Below are positions 1-13,300 of a stretch of 64,000 bases of DNA, one piece after another. The stretch's first letter is position 1. Each line of letters opens with the position of its first letter. The stretch lies in contig WBMV01001030.1 in the NCBI GenBank assembly GCA_013396655.1, positions 147,388 to 211,387 on the forward strand, written 5' to 3'. The DNA comes from Campylorhamphus procurvoides (Eukaryota; Chordata; Aves; Passeriformes; Dendrocolaptidae). The notes beneath the pieces were generated by a model, which made no database searches, was not told the DNA's origin, and saw nothing but the letters and a program-made list of their open reading frames with translations. The position numbers were made by a program, and so were the translations under genes.

Positions 1-3000
1 CAGATTTGTAGATCAAAGCCTGCAAACACTGTACCCTGAGCTGCGTGTATGGTGAGCTCCTCCCATCTGGAATAAACTAGTCTAACTGCAGAAGAATGAA
101 CAAAATACTCACTATTCAGAAAATTTTCTGTAGAAAAGAAATGGGAAGGAATTGCTGGCACAGCAGAACTTGGGTATGTGGGCTGCTTGACCAAAATACT
201 GTTTTAAAATAAGGGCGCTGTCTCAGAATTTAGGCATGTGGCTTGAGAGTTTTTAGTAATTGTTTTTAATCCTTGTGAGCATTATCCTGTTAACATAAAA
301 AATGTTCGTAGCTTTATAGACTTTCTGATAGGACTGTGAGACAGAGGTGCTAATAGTGAATCACCTGAGTGGCAGCTGTTTAACCATTCTTAAATAGACC
401 AGAAGGCTTCTTTTTTTTTTTTAATCTTCTACAAATACTGATTAGTCCTACACCAAATAAGACTTGTCTCCTTTTGTGCCCTCCTTTCCACAGGAGAAAG
501 AAAACATTCAGTAGTGGGATTTTTTATTTGTTTGGGGATGGGGGGTGTTCATGCTTTTTTTAATGGGGTTTTTTATGTTCCTTGATTTCAATCTTGGGAA
601 AGGAAACCCTCAGTGGTAAATAATTGGGTAAGGAACTAGCAGGATGGGCTTAAATGAAAGTGCCTCGTTCAGAGATTCCTCTTCCTTCTTAATTGTACAA
701 TGGACTTTCTCAACACTGCTTCCTGGTATTCATCTAAGACCTTCAGCTCTGATACCTGTAAACAATTAACATTCTCCCACATGGCACACAAGCACTTGAT
801 CAGTGTTTTTAACAGGTTATTTGTGTGTGGCAGCAGTTTAACCTCCTCATGGAGTCTTTCTGTCCTCCTGTCTTTCTCTTCAATGTCCCTTCCTCCCAGT
901 TGTTTGTTGGTGATTTATTCAGTTTATATGCAGATTCTAAATACAGCTGTTTCTGTGTGATGGTACTTTCTTCTCTCTCCTAAGAAAATGCACAAAAATG
1001 TCAGTTTCTAATTGTATATATCTAGTAGTCCCTATCTAATGTTCACACCTACTTTTTGGTCTGTTAGAGGAATAAGCTGCTGATGGGAACATGACGATCC
1101 ACTCTCTCATACTGGAAAAAATGAAACAGTTCCTGGGCCTTCAGTGAGGTTTCTTTTACTGCTGTGCTTATCCTGTACTGGGTTTGAACAGAGTACATTA
1201 TTAATTGCCTCTTCGCTGGCCAAAAGCACAATATAAGGATGTGGAAGCAAGAACTCCTATGAAATGTACATTGCCTACTACTATATAGCTTGGCTGTTGG
1301 GTGACAGGGAGTTTGACCTGTGGTGCTCAACCTCTTACAAGGTGCTAAAATGGATTGAAAATCAGCATTTAATGAGAAACTCTTAGAAGTACATTTCGAG
1401 ATCACAGAACTTACTGGTGTGGAATATGTACAAATGAGCAGTCTGGGAACTCCTTCTTAGCCAATGGTGAAGGGTAAGTAAATAAAAACAACCCCCGACT
1501 GAAAAGTAAAAATGGTTGCCTTCCAGATGCTTCCAGAAAGTGAAAAGTCTCCTAAACAACAGCTTTCTTTGAGGGAAGCACTGCTCAGCCCTGGTGCTAG
1601 TTTTATTGTGCAATCATGAGGCATGAAAATTGCCGTATAAAAGTGCTCAATGCTGCAGTACTGTTTTTAAAAAGGGAACCAAGCCCCAAGTTTTTGAATG
1701 TTGTTGCATTAGCCTCCAGTTTTCATCAGATAATACACAGCCTGAATGATAAATTTACAAAAAATACCTTTTTTCAAGTGTAATGAAGTAATAGAAATAG
1801 CATAGCAGCCTCTGAGATGCTGGTCCTTTGGACATCAGCCGCAGTTGAAGCACTTCAGAATTCAGTGCATAATGCCTGTGATCATCTTGGTCTTTAGCAA
1901 CCTGTACAAGGAATTGACTTCAAGGTTCAAAATGTTTGCAAGATCAGGAAATTCTTCAGAGAGAAGTGCTTGTGAGTACCAGTGTAGAACGCTTCCAGAG
2001 GAATACAATGTGTAAATACAAAAGAAAAGAGAGGTTCAGGGTGTCACTCTGAATTGTGAAAGTGGAATCGCTCAACATAGATGCAGCAATAATGGTTTGA
2101 GAACAGGAAAGGAAAAAGTGGTCACAGAGGGCCTGGTTCCACTGGCTTAAAGCACTATACGGGTAAGTGCTGCTGTGGTCTGCTTCTCACATTGTAGTGG
2201 CATTCTTGCTTGTCTAACCTCGTGATGAACCAGTTTAAAAAAATCAAATCAGCAGGAAATTTTGCATTTTTTCTCCTTTTCTTTTGATAGAGTTAGCTTT
2301 TTGCTTGTTTAAATTCCTGTGCAGTTCCACCATGAAATCAGCTGAGTGCCTGTGCTGGGCACAGTACCTCTGGTCTGCACGGGGTATGAAGATAGAGGCC
2401 ATGCAGCATCCCAAACGTAAATGAGTTTCAGTTGTGTCTTAAAAGTCCCCAGTTATGCAGTTCTTGTACATCTTGCTTTATCTTGTTCTTCAGTTACACC
2501 TACTTCTCTCCTTCAGGTCTGTTTACATGGCTCACTTTTATGACTTCACTAATAGTGAAATGTTCGTCATTACCTCCTAAAATAGTTGGTAATGTTACTG
2601 CCTGTGTTTACTGCTCTTGGTGGTCCAAAGATTATTTGGGATTGGAACCCTTTGCCTGCCACTTGTGCTTCAGCACAGCTGTCACCCCTGTCCTCTTTGC
2701 CAAAACTTACTGCCCCTTCCCAGTAGAGGTGGTGTAGTGTATGATGTGTTGAGGAGGTTTCAGTCTAAACCAGAGACAGAATTATAAGTCTAAATCCAAA
2801 TAGTGGGTAAAAAGTACATGCCCTGGGGTGGGGGCAAAAGCATATCCTTAAGTCTAGGATAAGAGAAGTAATTACAAAAGCTGTGGTCTCCTATATGACA
2901 GACTTTTATAAAACATTTTCCTGTAGATAAAATCTGAGAAGGTTTGTCCCTAGTGCCTTTTATTGTTTTGTGATAGGCTGTGAGATGGAATTAATTCCAA

Positions 3001-3789
3001 TTAAAAAGCAACAAATGTTTGTATGTATCTAATTGTGTTTAGATTTTAGTTTACCACCCAGTCTTCTGAGGTTTTTTCTAGGATACTATATTGTATTTTG
3101 GTTTGTGGCTTTTTTGGTTGGTGTTTTGATGTGGAGTTGTTTGGTTTGGTTTACTTTGGCTTTTAAGTGCCAGAAGAGGACTCCAAAACATGAGTTCACA
3201 TTTTTCAAATGAGCGGTTTTTTATTTCTCACTTGTGTCATAATGATCTAGTTGCAGATAAGGACAGCAGTGGTAAGAGACTTAAGAATGCTTTACAGTAA
3301 TTGTCAACCTCTAAAAATTTCTGGAACTTGCTAGATCTTGAATGCTAACTCACTTGAGTGTAATTTTGTTGTATGATTTTGTAAATATCTCCTGTGTTTT
3401 CTGCCCTTAGTTTGATTGATCTGCATTGTACCCACAAATACAAACTCAGGTCTGCTGTTTATAAACAGCTGCTTGTATACATCAGGTGTACAAACGCAGA
3501 AAAAACAAGAAGACTTAACAAAAAAAAACCCAACCCCCCCAAAAAAATAAACAGACAAAAAACCCAAACCCCAAACAAATCTTGTTTAATGTATTCATAC
3601 TATATGTTCACTACCATGCTCTTAATGAGGACTTAAGTCCCACATCTGAGGGCTTGTAGAGAAGTGGTGTGCCAAATTGTGTGTTGCTTACTCATTAAGC
3701 TTTACTAAGTACTGGGTTTTGGTGTTGTCAGAGATGAGTTCCTTGAGGAAGGGAAATGTTCTAGAGTATTAAAGTTAATTGACTGTTAT
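1..3789. other. Intergenic flank, no gene seen
   Basis: AT-rich non-coding DNA. Open frames are short (up to about 113 codons), lack protein-like composition and show no paired splice sites that I could connect. It contains T/G-rich and A/C-rich low-complexity stretches at about 3,105-3,165 and 3,519-3,580. It lies 5' of the PRICKLE1 promoter island, so it could hold distal regulatory DNA or unseen non-coding exons. Confidence 0.6.
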
Positions 3790-4218
3790 TTAAAAGATGG
3801 TGCTCTGATAGTTGCCGACAGCAGCAGCAGCAGCAGAGGTGGCAGCAGCAAGCAAGATAGGCCCTGGGTTTGAGCTGTAGATGGAAGCAGCATAGGGAGG
3901 TTCCTGAGCCCAAGGACACCCGAACAGCCGCCCCGCTCCCAGCCCGGACCCCGCAGCTCTTGGCAGCCAGTTAGGCACGCAAGGGGCATTGCCAGGACCA
4001 CCTGTGGCAGTGACCGGGAGGGTGGCACGGCAGTTCGTGCAGGAAGGGCACAACCACGCTCCTGGCTGCTGGTGGTGGGTTGTGTGGTAGTTGTGAACCT
4101 GGTGGGTTTTGTTTTGGGAGGTTATTTTATTTGTTTTCCTCCTCAGCTTGACTAGATCCAGCAATGGTTTCCAAGCAGTCAAAAGCCATTGTTGTTGCTG
4201 GCAGCCAGGAGTGTGGTG

Positions 4219-4632
4219 ATGCATACAGAAATGCCCAAGAAGGATGCAGCTGTCCAGGTCACTAGCTGCAGGGAGTGTCTGAGCCTGGTGTTAGTACAAC
4301 ACAGTGCAAAAGCCACCTCAGTGCAGTGCAAACAGATGAATGATTTGCTCTGTCTAGTAGCAGAGCTTAAGGAAGAAGTGGAAAGGCTAAGGATTATTAG
4401 GGAGAGCAAAAGAGAAATACACTGGTGGAGTTTCACCCTTCCAACCCTGAGAGAAGCTCATCAGGAGCCAGAGAAGCCCCACCACTCTTTCCATCAGGCA
4501 GAAGGAGGAGACATATTAGGTGGAGGGGAATGGAAGTGGGTCCCTGCTCGGGAAGGTAAAAGAATCCCCTCACAACCCCCATCACCTTCTCAATACCCTT
4601 ACAGCCCATACAATACGAGGCCCTGGATCTAG
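4219..4632 (+). pseudogene. CR1 ORF1, N-terminal part (zinc-finger and coiled-coil), interrupted
   Basis: The first in-frame ATG is at 4,219 and the frame stops at a TAG at 4,630-4,632. The protein begins MHTEMPKKDAAVQVTS and contains a CxxC pair (CREC, with a further Cys after VQ) and a heptad-like acidic/basic stretch around LVAELKEEVERLRIIRESK, then a Pro/Ser-rich linker. This layout matches avian CR1 ORF1, an RNA-binding accessory protein of the retrotransposon. The stop and the frame change after it show the copy cannot make full ORF1 protein. It is a remnant with no inferred host role. Confidence 0.7.
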
Positions 4633-4724
4633 AAGGTCAGGCAGATGACACTAGAGAAAAAAATCATCTGGAGGGTTTCCCAGTTGTGCTCTGTCTACCA
4701 GGTGGATCACAATCTCAGGTATTA

Positions 4725-5202
4725 CGGTAGTTGTAGGAGGTGACTCCCTTCTGAGGGGGACTGAGGGCCCTGTATGCAGACCAGACCATCCTACAGAGAA
4801 CTCTGCTGCCTCCCTGGGGCCCGGGTAAGGGGTATTACCAGGAGACTCCCAGACCTAATTCAGCCCTCTGGTTATTACCCACTGCTGGTTATCCAGGTTA
4901 GTAAGGATGAGGTTGACAAGAGGGGTATCAGGGTGATTAAAAAGGACTTCAAGGCTCTGGGTCAATTGGTTTATGGGACAGGAGAGCAGGTTGTGTTCCG
5001 CTCAATTCCTTTTGTGACAAGGATGAATGATGAAAGGACCAGGAAAACCCATGTTACCAGTAAGTGGCTTAAAGGGCTGGTGCTGTTTCTGGAATTTACG
5101 GCACCAGGCCTGCTGGAATCAGATGGGTTTCATCCGTCTAGCAAGGGCAAAAGGATTCTAGCGCATGAGTTGGCAGGGCTGATTGAGAGGGCTTTAAACT
5201 AG
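4725..5202 (+). pseudogene. CR1 ORF1, C-terminal SGNH-esterase-like part, frameshifted
   Basis: CR1 ORF1 proteins carry an SGNH hydrolase-like esterase domain. Its first block is visible as VVVGGDSLLRGTEGP from about 4,727, including the GDS motif that holds the catalytic serine in this family. The following block (LCCLPGARVRGITRRLPDLI, about 4,800-4,860) is in another frame, so there is a frameshift around 4,775-4,795. The rest runs open to TAG at 5,200-5,202. The usual segment before APGLL, which in related copies has a tryptophan/histidine-rich stretch, looks shortened. The copy is decayed and inactive. Confidence 0.65.
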
Positions 5203-5260
5203 GTTTGAATGGGGAAGGGGATAAAACCAGGCTCCCCAGAGATTTCTTGACTGAAGTATG

Positions 5261-7266
5261 TTATTGTGAGTCTCGAAAACTGGTGATGATAAACTTCATA
5301 AATGTTTGAACTAAAGAGTAATTAAGCTTGATTTAGGCAAGTTGTGGCTATGAAGTACTTGCCAAAAATTGTTACTTCATTATATCCTGCTCCTAGGGAA
5401 GGGAGATCCTGATTGCAGCTGTGCACTAAGTAGCCACATCAGGCTTTACCCAAGAAGCCAAGAATACAGTGTATAGAAATAAGTTCATTGGAGGTGATAC
5501 GTGATGAACAGATGTTTAAACTCTTTAATGCCATCAATCTGTGCTGTTCTCACTGTGTTTAAATTTTCCTGTGTATTGTAAATATAGATCTTAAGGAAAA
5601 ATAAAGGTGTCAGATTTATTAATTCAACTTCAAAAAAAATGCAAAACAGTCCTTGCATCTTCACATGAGGCCATTGGACTGCTACATGATATCTTCTAGT
5701 GTTACACTGCGTGTAGAAAGAGTCTGTACGTTTAAAACAGACTAAAGAGAACAGGCAAGGACTGGAAGAAAAAGTAGTCAGATCCTCCAGCTGCACTAAG
5801 AAGCAAACCCAAATGCTAGTTGCTGAGGTTTTTGCGGTGCTTGTCTAATAATGCGTTATCTTGCTGTCTCCTTGAGTTTGAGTAGCTATTGTGCTGAACT
5901 GTGGGTCCGGCTGTCAAAGTCTTTTCCCACTTGCCACATCCAGGAATGGCTGGAGCTCTGAAAGAACAGATTGTCTGGCTCTTTTTTTCTTTCTTTTTAG
6001 CCAACCTTGTTTCCAATCTGGTCTGTAGATAGCAAGCAGCGACTGGCTATGAATAATGTCTGTGTTACTTAAAAGTGACATCTGTGACTTGCCAGACTGC
6101 CTACGTGAAATGCTTCCAATGATCTAGCTGTTGCTCATGCACCCATCTAGGAGGGGACAGCAGCCTTAGTGCAGAATCAGAGTGCTCTGCTTCACTTTGT
6201 TGACCTCAGTCACATGCTGCTCTATTCCAAGATCCCGAATCCTGGTATATGTGATCCACTTTAAAATGGTGCTGGGGCTGGAGCAGGGCCACACACCACT
6301 TCTGTTGCTAATGTCTGTGCCTGCTGCTGCTATCCTGCAAATGGTACTGTGCAGGAAAACCAGGAATTCGGAAACCTGGTTTATGAAGAAGTTCTGACAC
6401 TTCTACCTAGTAGTTCCTTTTCTTAAAGAGCTTATGTGTTGAGATTGACTCATGAGGATTTCACAGAAAAAGCTGAATTTTCACTTCCAGGGTCAAAACA
6501 TGGATCTTTTGGAAGCGGTAATATGGACAGTAGATCATCTTGGTGTTGGCTGAAGAGTAAATTTTAAGAGACTTCTGAACTTCATCTGCCTCTAAGAAGG
6601 GAACAGGATAGTTGTTCATCTCTAGTTAAAACTAGGATCTAAAAGGCTGTAGTTGCTTTGAAGTGCAGGCTTACGTAGTACAGTATAAAATAAATTCTGA
6701 TTCAAAGGGCTGTAGTTGCTTACTGCTTGCACTCACGGTCTGGAGAAGATACTGAAGACAGATCTCACATGGCTCTCACTGCCATGGGAAGTTCTTTATT
6801 CCACTATATTTCATGAGGATAGGCTTCAGCATAGTGATTGTGGCATCTTCCTCTACCTGCCCTGAAGTGTGTGCAGTGTTCGTACACTGTATGTTTACAG
6901 GCAGGTCAGTGTTTGCAACCATTTGGAAGAGATGGAAATACCTTTTTTTAGGAGGAAGGAAAACTAACAAGGACAGCTAATTGAACACACTGATTTATCT
7001 GTAACCTCTCACATCTGTTACCTGTCCCGACTGTTGATTTAACAAGGAATCTAGAGATACACTTAAGTACTGAAGAAAGCTTGTTTGCCGTGCTCACATC
7101 TTTCTTCTTGGTAAAACCAGGAAAATAACTTTACATATGGGTTGTAGTTTGGTGTGCAGAGAAGTAATTTTAGAAAGAGTCCTCGTAGTGAATTCTGTCT
7201 AAGAAGCAATAATTACAGCTTTGAAACCTACTGAAGCAAATGACTGAATGCTAAGAATACTGTTAT
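5261..7266. other. Intergenic, nothing recognised
   Basis: No coding exon, RNA gene or clear repeat was recognised. Open frames of 60-103 codons occur on both strands but have low-complexity or stop-bounded composition expected by chance. Confidence 0.5.
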
Positions 7267-7320
7267 TTTGAGTTGGACTTGATCCTTGTGGGTCACTACA
7301 ACTGAGGATGTTCTATTATT
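7267..7320 (+). mobile_element. CR1 3'-terminal fragment
   Basis: The stretch reads GAGTTGGACTTGATCCTTGT, then a degenerate 'gggtc...caact' and a TTCTATTATT end, which is the conserved last ~50 bases of bird CR1 elements. It is short and diverged. Confidence 0.6.
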
Positions 7321-10300
7321 TTTTAAAAGCAAATCCACAGCATGAAATACTTAGAAACTTAGCTAGGGTTAAACTCATCGACACCAATTAAGTGGGTTTT
7401 TTTTGCTTTTTTATCTCAGTTTCTGTTCAGATGGCATGTAATAAAAATACCTTAGAGCTTGAGTCATGTTAACTTAATAGCATAGCCTAAAAAAAATCCC
7501 CAAAATGTAACTATTACTTGTTTTTACCAATTGATCATGAAAAGTCAAGGTAACTAAGTTTAGTTATGCCTAAGGAAATCAGACAGGGCTGCAGGGTAGG
7601 ATGCCTTTGCACCCAAACTAACCAAGTTCATGTGCATTTTGTCTCCTGAACGCTGGATGTTCTTCTGGGACTTCTATTACAGACAAATGAATAAAGCTTT
7701 ACTGCTGTGTCAGTGTTTTTTAAGCAAGCAGGAGAGATTTAGGGCTTGAGATTTTTGCTCCAGAGTTGTTAACTTCACATCTATACACTCCAAAAACCTA
7801 GTAGCCAACAGGATGGGTTGTTCTCCGTCATCCATGTAGTTATTAACTGGTCACTTTGAGGAACTGTAGTATGCAGCCATGAAGACTATTCTTTGAAACC
7901 AACCCTTGAATCTGCACACAGGGTTTCCCTTGTGATGGATGAATAGCTTGGTCACAGACATTAAGGTGTGTATTTACAGAAGTTCTGTTTCCTGTCTAGC
8001 CAGGAGATGGCTGTCTGGCCATTCCCAAAGGACATCATGTTTTTTGAAGGTAGAGATAATTGGTAGTCCTTGGGAAAAGTGTGTTTAAAATTGGTGTGTT
8101 ATGCATCTGTTTCATGAATTTCAGAATACTTGTAGGGAAAAGCTTGAATGGGAAGGAATTCTGAACAGAATTACAGTCAGAAAAATGGATACATACGGAC
8201 ATGATTGTCTGTAACTGGAGATCTGTTTGTAAAAGGTCAAGATAAAGGCTTTACAATAACGAGTACCTGGCTAAAAAAGCCTGGCAAGCACTTGGAGAGT
8301 TGTCTTGCTACTGGAAACACAGCCTTTGGGCTGAAGCATAAGCAGCTGCAGAGTATGATTTTCTTATTTCTCTCCGTGTTGTTACACCTAGTATCTATTT
8401 CAACTAATCTTAAAATAAACTAATAATGGTATGTGCTGAGTGGTCTCATGCTGTTAAGCCACTGATATTTGATCCTGTATCAGTCACAGGAAGAGAGAAG
8501 GGATGGCTACTAATCCACTCTGTTGTTACTTAGTGGTCTAGTACAAGACTGGGCGACCCAGGAGGAGGAATAAACTCAGACTGTTTTACTAAATTCAAGC
8601 ACCAAGACAAATACTTGAGAAAACTCCTCAAGAGCAGTTGACCTGTTGGCTTCATGTTCTGAATAAAGTGAGGAGAGTACGTTGAGAGTCTTATGTGCTG
8701 CACAGAGTGAACTATCACATGAAGAAAGTGTTATGTGTACATAGATTTTATAGTTAAAGGACTCTGCTGAAAGGACAGATACAGCCTAACTGTGAATTGT
8801 ATTTTTGACCTGTTGATGCAGATGATGATCACAATTCTTACAATTCATGCTCCTGTGTCATCTAAATAAGCACAAGTGAATCCTTGGTGATTAGTTCAGG
8901 TGAAGTGATTACAGAGTATTTTGTCTCCCATCTGAGCTTCTTAGGTCAAAGAAAACAGTAGTATTTTACTGATGCACAGTAGTTTTTTCCTAAAATCAAA
9001 TTAAAAGCAGGTAAGTGGATAGTATAAAACTTCTTATTGTTCTTGTGTTCTCTTCTCTGTTGTATTGCAGATGACTTGCTGAATTCAGACCCACATTGAT
9101 AGGTCTATAGAGTATTCATCAAACATCATTCTCTTTAAACAGAAGATTTTGGTCTAATTGTACTCTTTACTGATAACAAATGTTGCTAAAATTTTACACG
9201 AGCAAACATTACTGAGAAAGAAGGAAACTGCAATTTCAAGACCCAAGGGCTTTGAGTGAAGTCTGGGTCAGGATATTTAAGTTCCAGGGACAAAAATGCC
9301 ACGTTTGAAAGTATTGTTGTAAGAGTGTCCTAAAATGGCCAGTGAATTTTGGTTTCATTCTTAATATTTGGTGAAATTTTCATCAGTGTTTAATGATGAG
9401 AGTTCAGCCTTCAATTTGTAACTAAAAACCTAGACATTTAAACTCAGGGAAACTTCTACTGAAAAGGAAAATACCAGCGTTTTATATTTGGAATAATGTT
9501 GGTGATGTGATATGTAGCATCTATTTTCTGGAGGTAGGACTCAATTTAGGACTTAAGGAAGTTGATTATGGAATGTTTTGAGGGTTTTTTTATTTGCTGC
9601 TTCCTTTACAGACAAGTTGATTAGCATTTTCTTGACATTGAGATGCCTATCTGATCTTGAGGTAAGAATCTCAAATTATTCAACACTTGGGGGAAACCTT
9701 GACTAGTAAATATTAATAAGTTTGACATTATTACTGTCCCAGCTTCTGAAAAGCTGGACTTCTCTGTGAGTTTTCACTGTGGTTCGTTTTGTTTTGGAGA
9801 AATGTGAATTTAGTTGTTTTGGTTTTTTTCCCAGTGGTTTCATGGAGCTGAGTATGGTTTCATGAGCTTTTGGGCACAGGAAGCTGACTAGTTTGGATGT
9901 GTTGTGGTTTGTTGGGGTTTTTTAATCTGATACTTAAATATTTGTATTATGACACTCAAGTATTTCTGGCCAGTTATAAAACCTATATGGCTGAATGATC
10001 TTTAAATGTTTTGCAATGTGACAAGGTATGAAGATCTAATCAGCAGAGGGAGCTGTGTGCAAGACCAGTGGTTTCTTCCTATTTGTGGTCCAAGTTCTAC
10101 AAGGCAAGACAAGACTATTTAAAAAGGTTTTGAGAACTGGCTGACTTTTTATGGAATACCACTTGCTGCTTGCTTGAGGCACTGGTGTAAACTGATCTAA
10201 ATGCTTTAGGGAAATACATTTCTATAGTAATAGGTGTAACTGCAATTATCCTTTTTCAGATGTTCATGAAACTATAAACTGATCATAGAAAAGTTAATTT

Positions 10301-13300
10301 TCAAATGCAGATCACGACCTGGGCTATACATATTTTGAGCAACAAGTTGCAAAAGAGAATGAAAAGCACCCATTTTAAAATTCCTTTACTATCTGTGAGG
10401 CTCCTCAGTAGAGGGAACATCTTTGTCTTGAATTTTCAGAGCTCATTTACAACTTTCCCACTAAGAAAATTAATTGTACTTGATTTTTTCCCCTACCCTC
10501 ATGACTCCTTATACTTAGCTCTAAAGTAGTAGGATGGCTTAACAGCTGCCTCACAAGCAGCTGGGACATCCCTACTATGTTCATCTTAGGGAAGGGTGGG
10601 ACAGGCAGGTGGGGAACATCTACAGTCATGTAAAAGAAAGGTTTTTCTGAACTATTGGCACATCTAAGATCAAGAGGATCTAGAAAGCAGACTTGAGCTC
10701 TTTGTGATTCTCTGACTTACTTCATCTAAGTCTTCTAACTCTATGAGACTTACTATGTGGCTTTTAGTGCAGCACTGTGAAATAAAAGGTTTGCATTAGA
10801 AAGCTCTTCACTTAAAATGCACAACAGCTGGTTGCTGAACATGTAATTTTACCAAAGTTAAAATAAGAGATTTTAAAAAGAAGCTTTTTCTTGCAACTTG
10901 TGCATGCATGTAATTAGTAGGTTTAAACTCTTCCATCTGCATGATTGTTCTTTTGCATTACATAAGTCTCCAAGAACAGGTTTAATTACCTAATTAAAGC
11001 TATGGTTATTATTTCCTGTGGAACATTTTAATTACAAATAAAATCTGAGATGAAGTATCTAATGTTGAAGGAGAAGGTTTGTTCTGAAATTTTACAGCCG
11101 TTTATGCTGGTATAACTTAGTAAATGTTTCCATATGAAACCCTAAGGAGCAGAAACTCTTTATTTACATATATCCACCCACAGGAGCAATTGCTGTAAAG
11201 GTAGCCTGCAGAAGACATTTTTGAAGGTGCTCTTAAGCCACCCTTGCTTCATACCTCAATGTAGGACGCCTAGAAATGGTTGCAGTTAAGTGGTATATAT
11301 TCTTAAATATTTGGTTTTTGTCTTAGGTACAAAACATGTTGGATTAATTACCTAGATCCTGATGGACTTTGTCAGGTTCTCTATAGCATGTGTTTTTGAA
11401 GGTTTGCAAGGTACAAATGAACAAATGGAATTTCTTCAAAATTTACATCACTGAAGTATTAGATTATCTTAATTAGTTCTTTAATGACTAACTGAGAAGA
11501 AATGCTCCATTTAATACAGAGATTTTTCTGATGTGATGAGAAGACACTAGGGTAAATACATACTTAGACTTTCTCGAAGTTCTGGATTTTCAGCAAAGAT
11601 GTTCTTTCAAATGAAATGTTGAAACCTGGATGTAGATTGGCTGGACTGCTTTCTGGTTATTCAAATTTTATACTTTTCAAGGAAGGGGCACTTTATATAT
11701 GAAATACTCTCTATCCCTAAATCCTCAAGAAAATCCAACCCCAACCGTATATTTTTCTAGCCATTTTGTCAGCAACAACAAGCAGATAATCTTATGTGTA
11801 AGACAATGGCATACAAACTAGTGCTTGTACAATCACCTGAGCTTTCTGTTAGACAGGACCTAAAGCTCTGGTGTGAAAATTATTTGAAAGTAAAAAAAAC
11901 TTACTCAGAAAAGGACATTATAAAGGTTGAATCCACAGACTGGTTTTGTGAAGTGGAGGAAGCCATGTTCTCCTTTTTACAGCAAAGAAAGTGAAACAGA
12001 TGGACCAAATGGTTTGGCAGAAGCAGACAGTTTTATTGTTGGAAAGGATTAGAGTTTAGGAATTTTGGTTTAGTGGCTTGCATACACCCTTCTGACTATG
12101 TACTTATTAATTTTTTTTAATAAGGATGTGGTTTAAGATGCAGAATTTCTTGAGGGGTTTTTTTGAGAGGTGGGGGAGGTAGTCTTTCTTGACAATTTAA
12201 CTCATATGTGCTTAATATTATGCACTGGAAATACAGCACAGATGAAGCTCCAGAAATGAGCTCCAGAAATCTCTCTTGCTGGGGAGAGGAATACCCATGA
12301 TTTTTTTGCTCTAGTGAAGCAAAATGTGGTCACAGATATGTGCATGCATTCAGGCTTTCCAGTGACTGGAAGAGTTGTGGTGCAAACAAACCAGATTTTC
12401 AGGCCACTTGCCAAAACGAGCATGAGCCTGTTTTGGGACTGGCAATGAGAAGGGTTAACCTATTTCTTCTCTGTTGGTGAAGCTTTATGAAATGTACATT
12501 CTGTGGTTGGTTCTTGGTCCCAGTGGATTTCTTTCTCCTTCAGCTGTCCATGTCTGGGTCAGGGTTCCGGAGTGCAGCAATTCAGGAAGGTGGAAGACTT
12601 GTGTCACCTGGCTACCAGGCTAGCACTTTGAAAAGCAGTCATAGCTTTACACAAACTATAGATACAGCTATTCCGGCTCTAACCGCAGAATGAAATGAAG
12701 GAAAAAACCCCAGCAATTTCAGGCTTGTTAAGCTTGGCAGGGATTTCAAGTTAACTTATTTCATGTTAAATGCCACTTGTACCTACAAAAATAATTAAGA
12801 AAGTTCTGAAGTCAGTTTGCGTTAATTACTCTGGAAACAAATTTTACTGAATACAAAATGAATTATTCCACCATAAAATAGATGGAGGTACTTCTTAGAA
12901 TAAACTGCTTTGCATCTTTTAGCTGTCAGCATGCTCTTTTAAATTGTGCTATTACTTGTCTCAACCTGTCTACTGTTGTGTCCTTAAGTGCTCTGGAATC
13001 ATCTTGCTTGCTTATAGTCTTGCCTGTGTGTGTGTGTATACATACATGTAAACGCACGTAGCATGTATCTTGTATGTATGTAGAGCGAGAGCCTGCAGCC
13101 AAGTATTTCTGTGTTGTAGCTCACAGTCTGTGTGCCCTGCTTCCCTGTTGTCTCAGTTCAAGATCTTTCCCTCCCTGCACTTCAGAGTCCTGTCCTGAGA
13201 ATAGCAACCAAACCGTTGAGAGAGAGAAAGTATGTCTGAATCAATACTGCAGTGAAGTTGTGAAAACTGAGGTGGCTTTGGGAAAAGAAATCCCAAGGCC

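Larger units (their letters stand above)
3800..5260 (+). mobile_element. CR1 LINE copy with 5' UTR and ORF1, lacking ORF2
   Basis: A GC-rich leader containing a (CAG)6 tract at 3,819-3,836 is followed by a decayed ORF1 (4,219-5,202) typical of avian CR1. ORF1 ends in the GKRILAHELAGLIERALN-type tail that bird CR1 ORF1 proteins share. About 60 bases after the ORF1 stop the recognisable CR1 sequence ends, so the endonuclease/reverse-transcriptase ORF2 and 3' UTR are absent. CR1 copies are normally 5'-truncated, so a copy keeping the 5' part and losing the 3' part is atypical and suggests later deletion or recombination. Edges are approximate because I judged them by eye. Confidence 0.75.
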
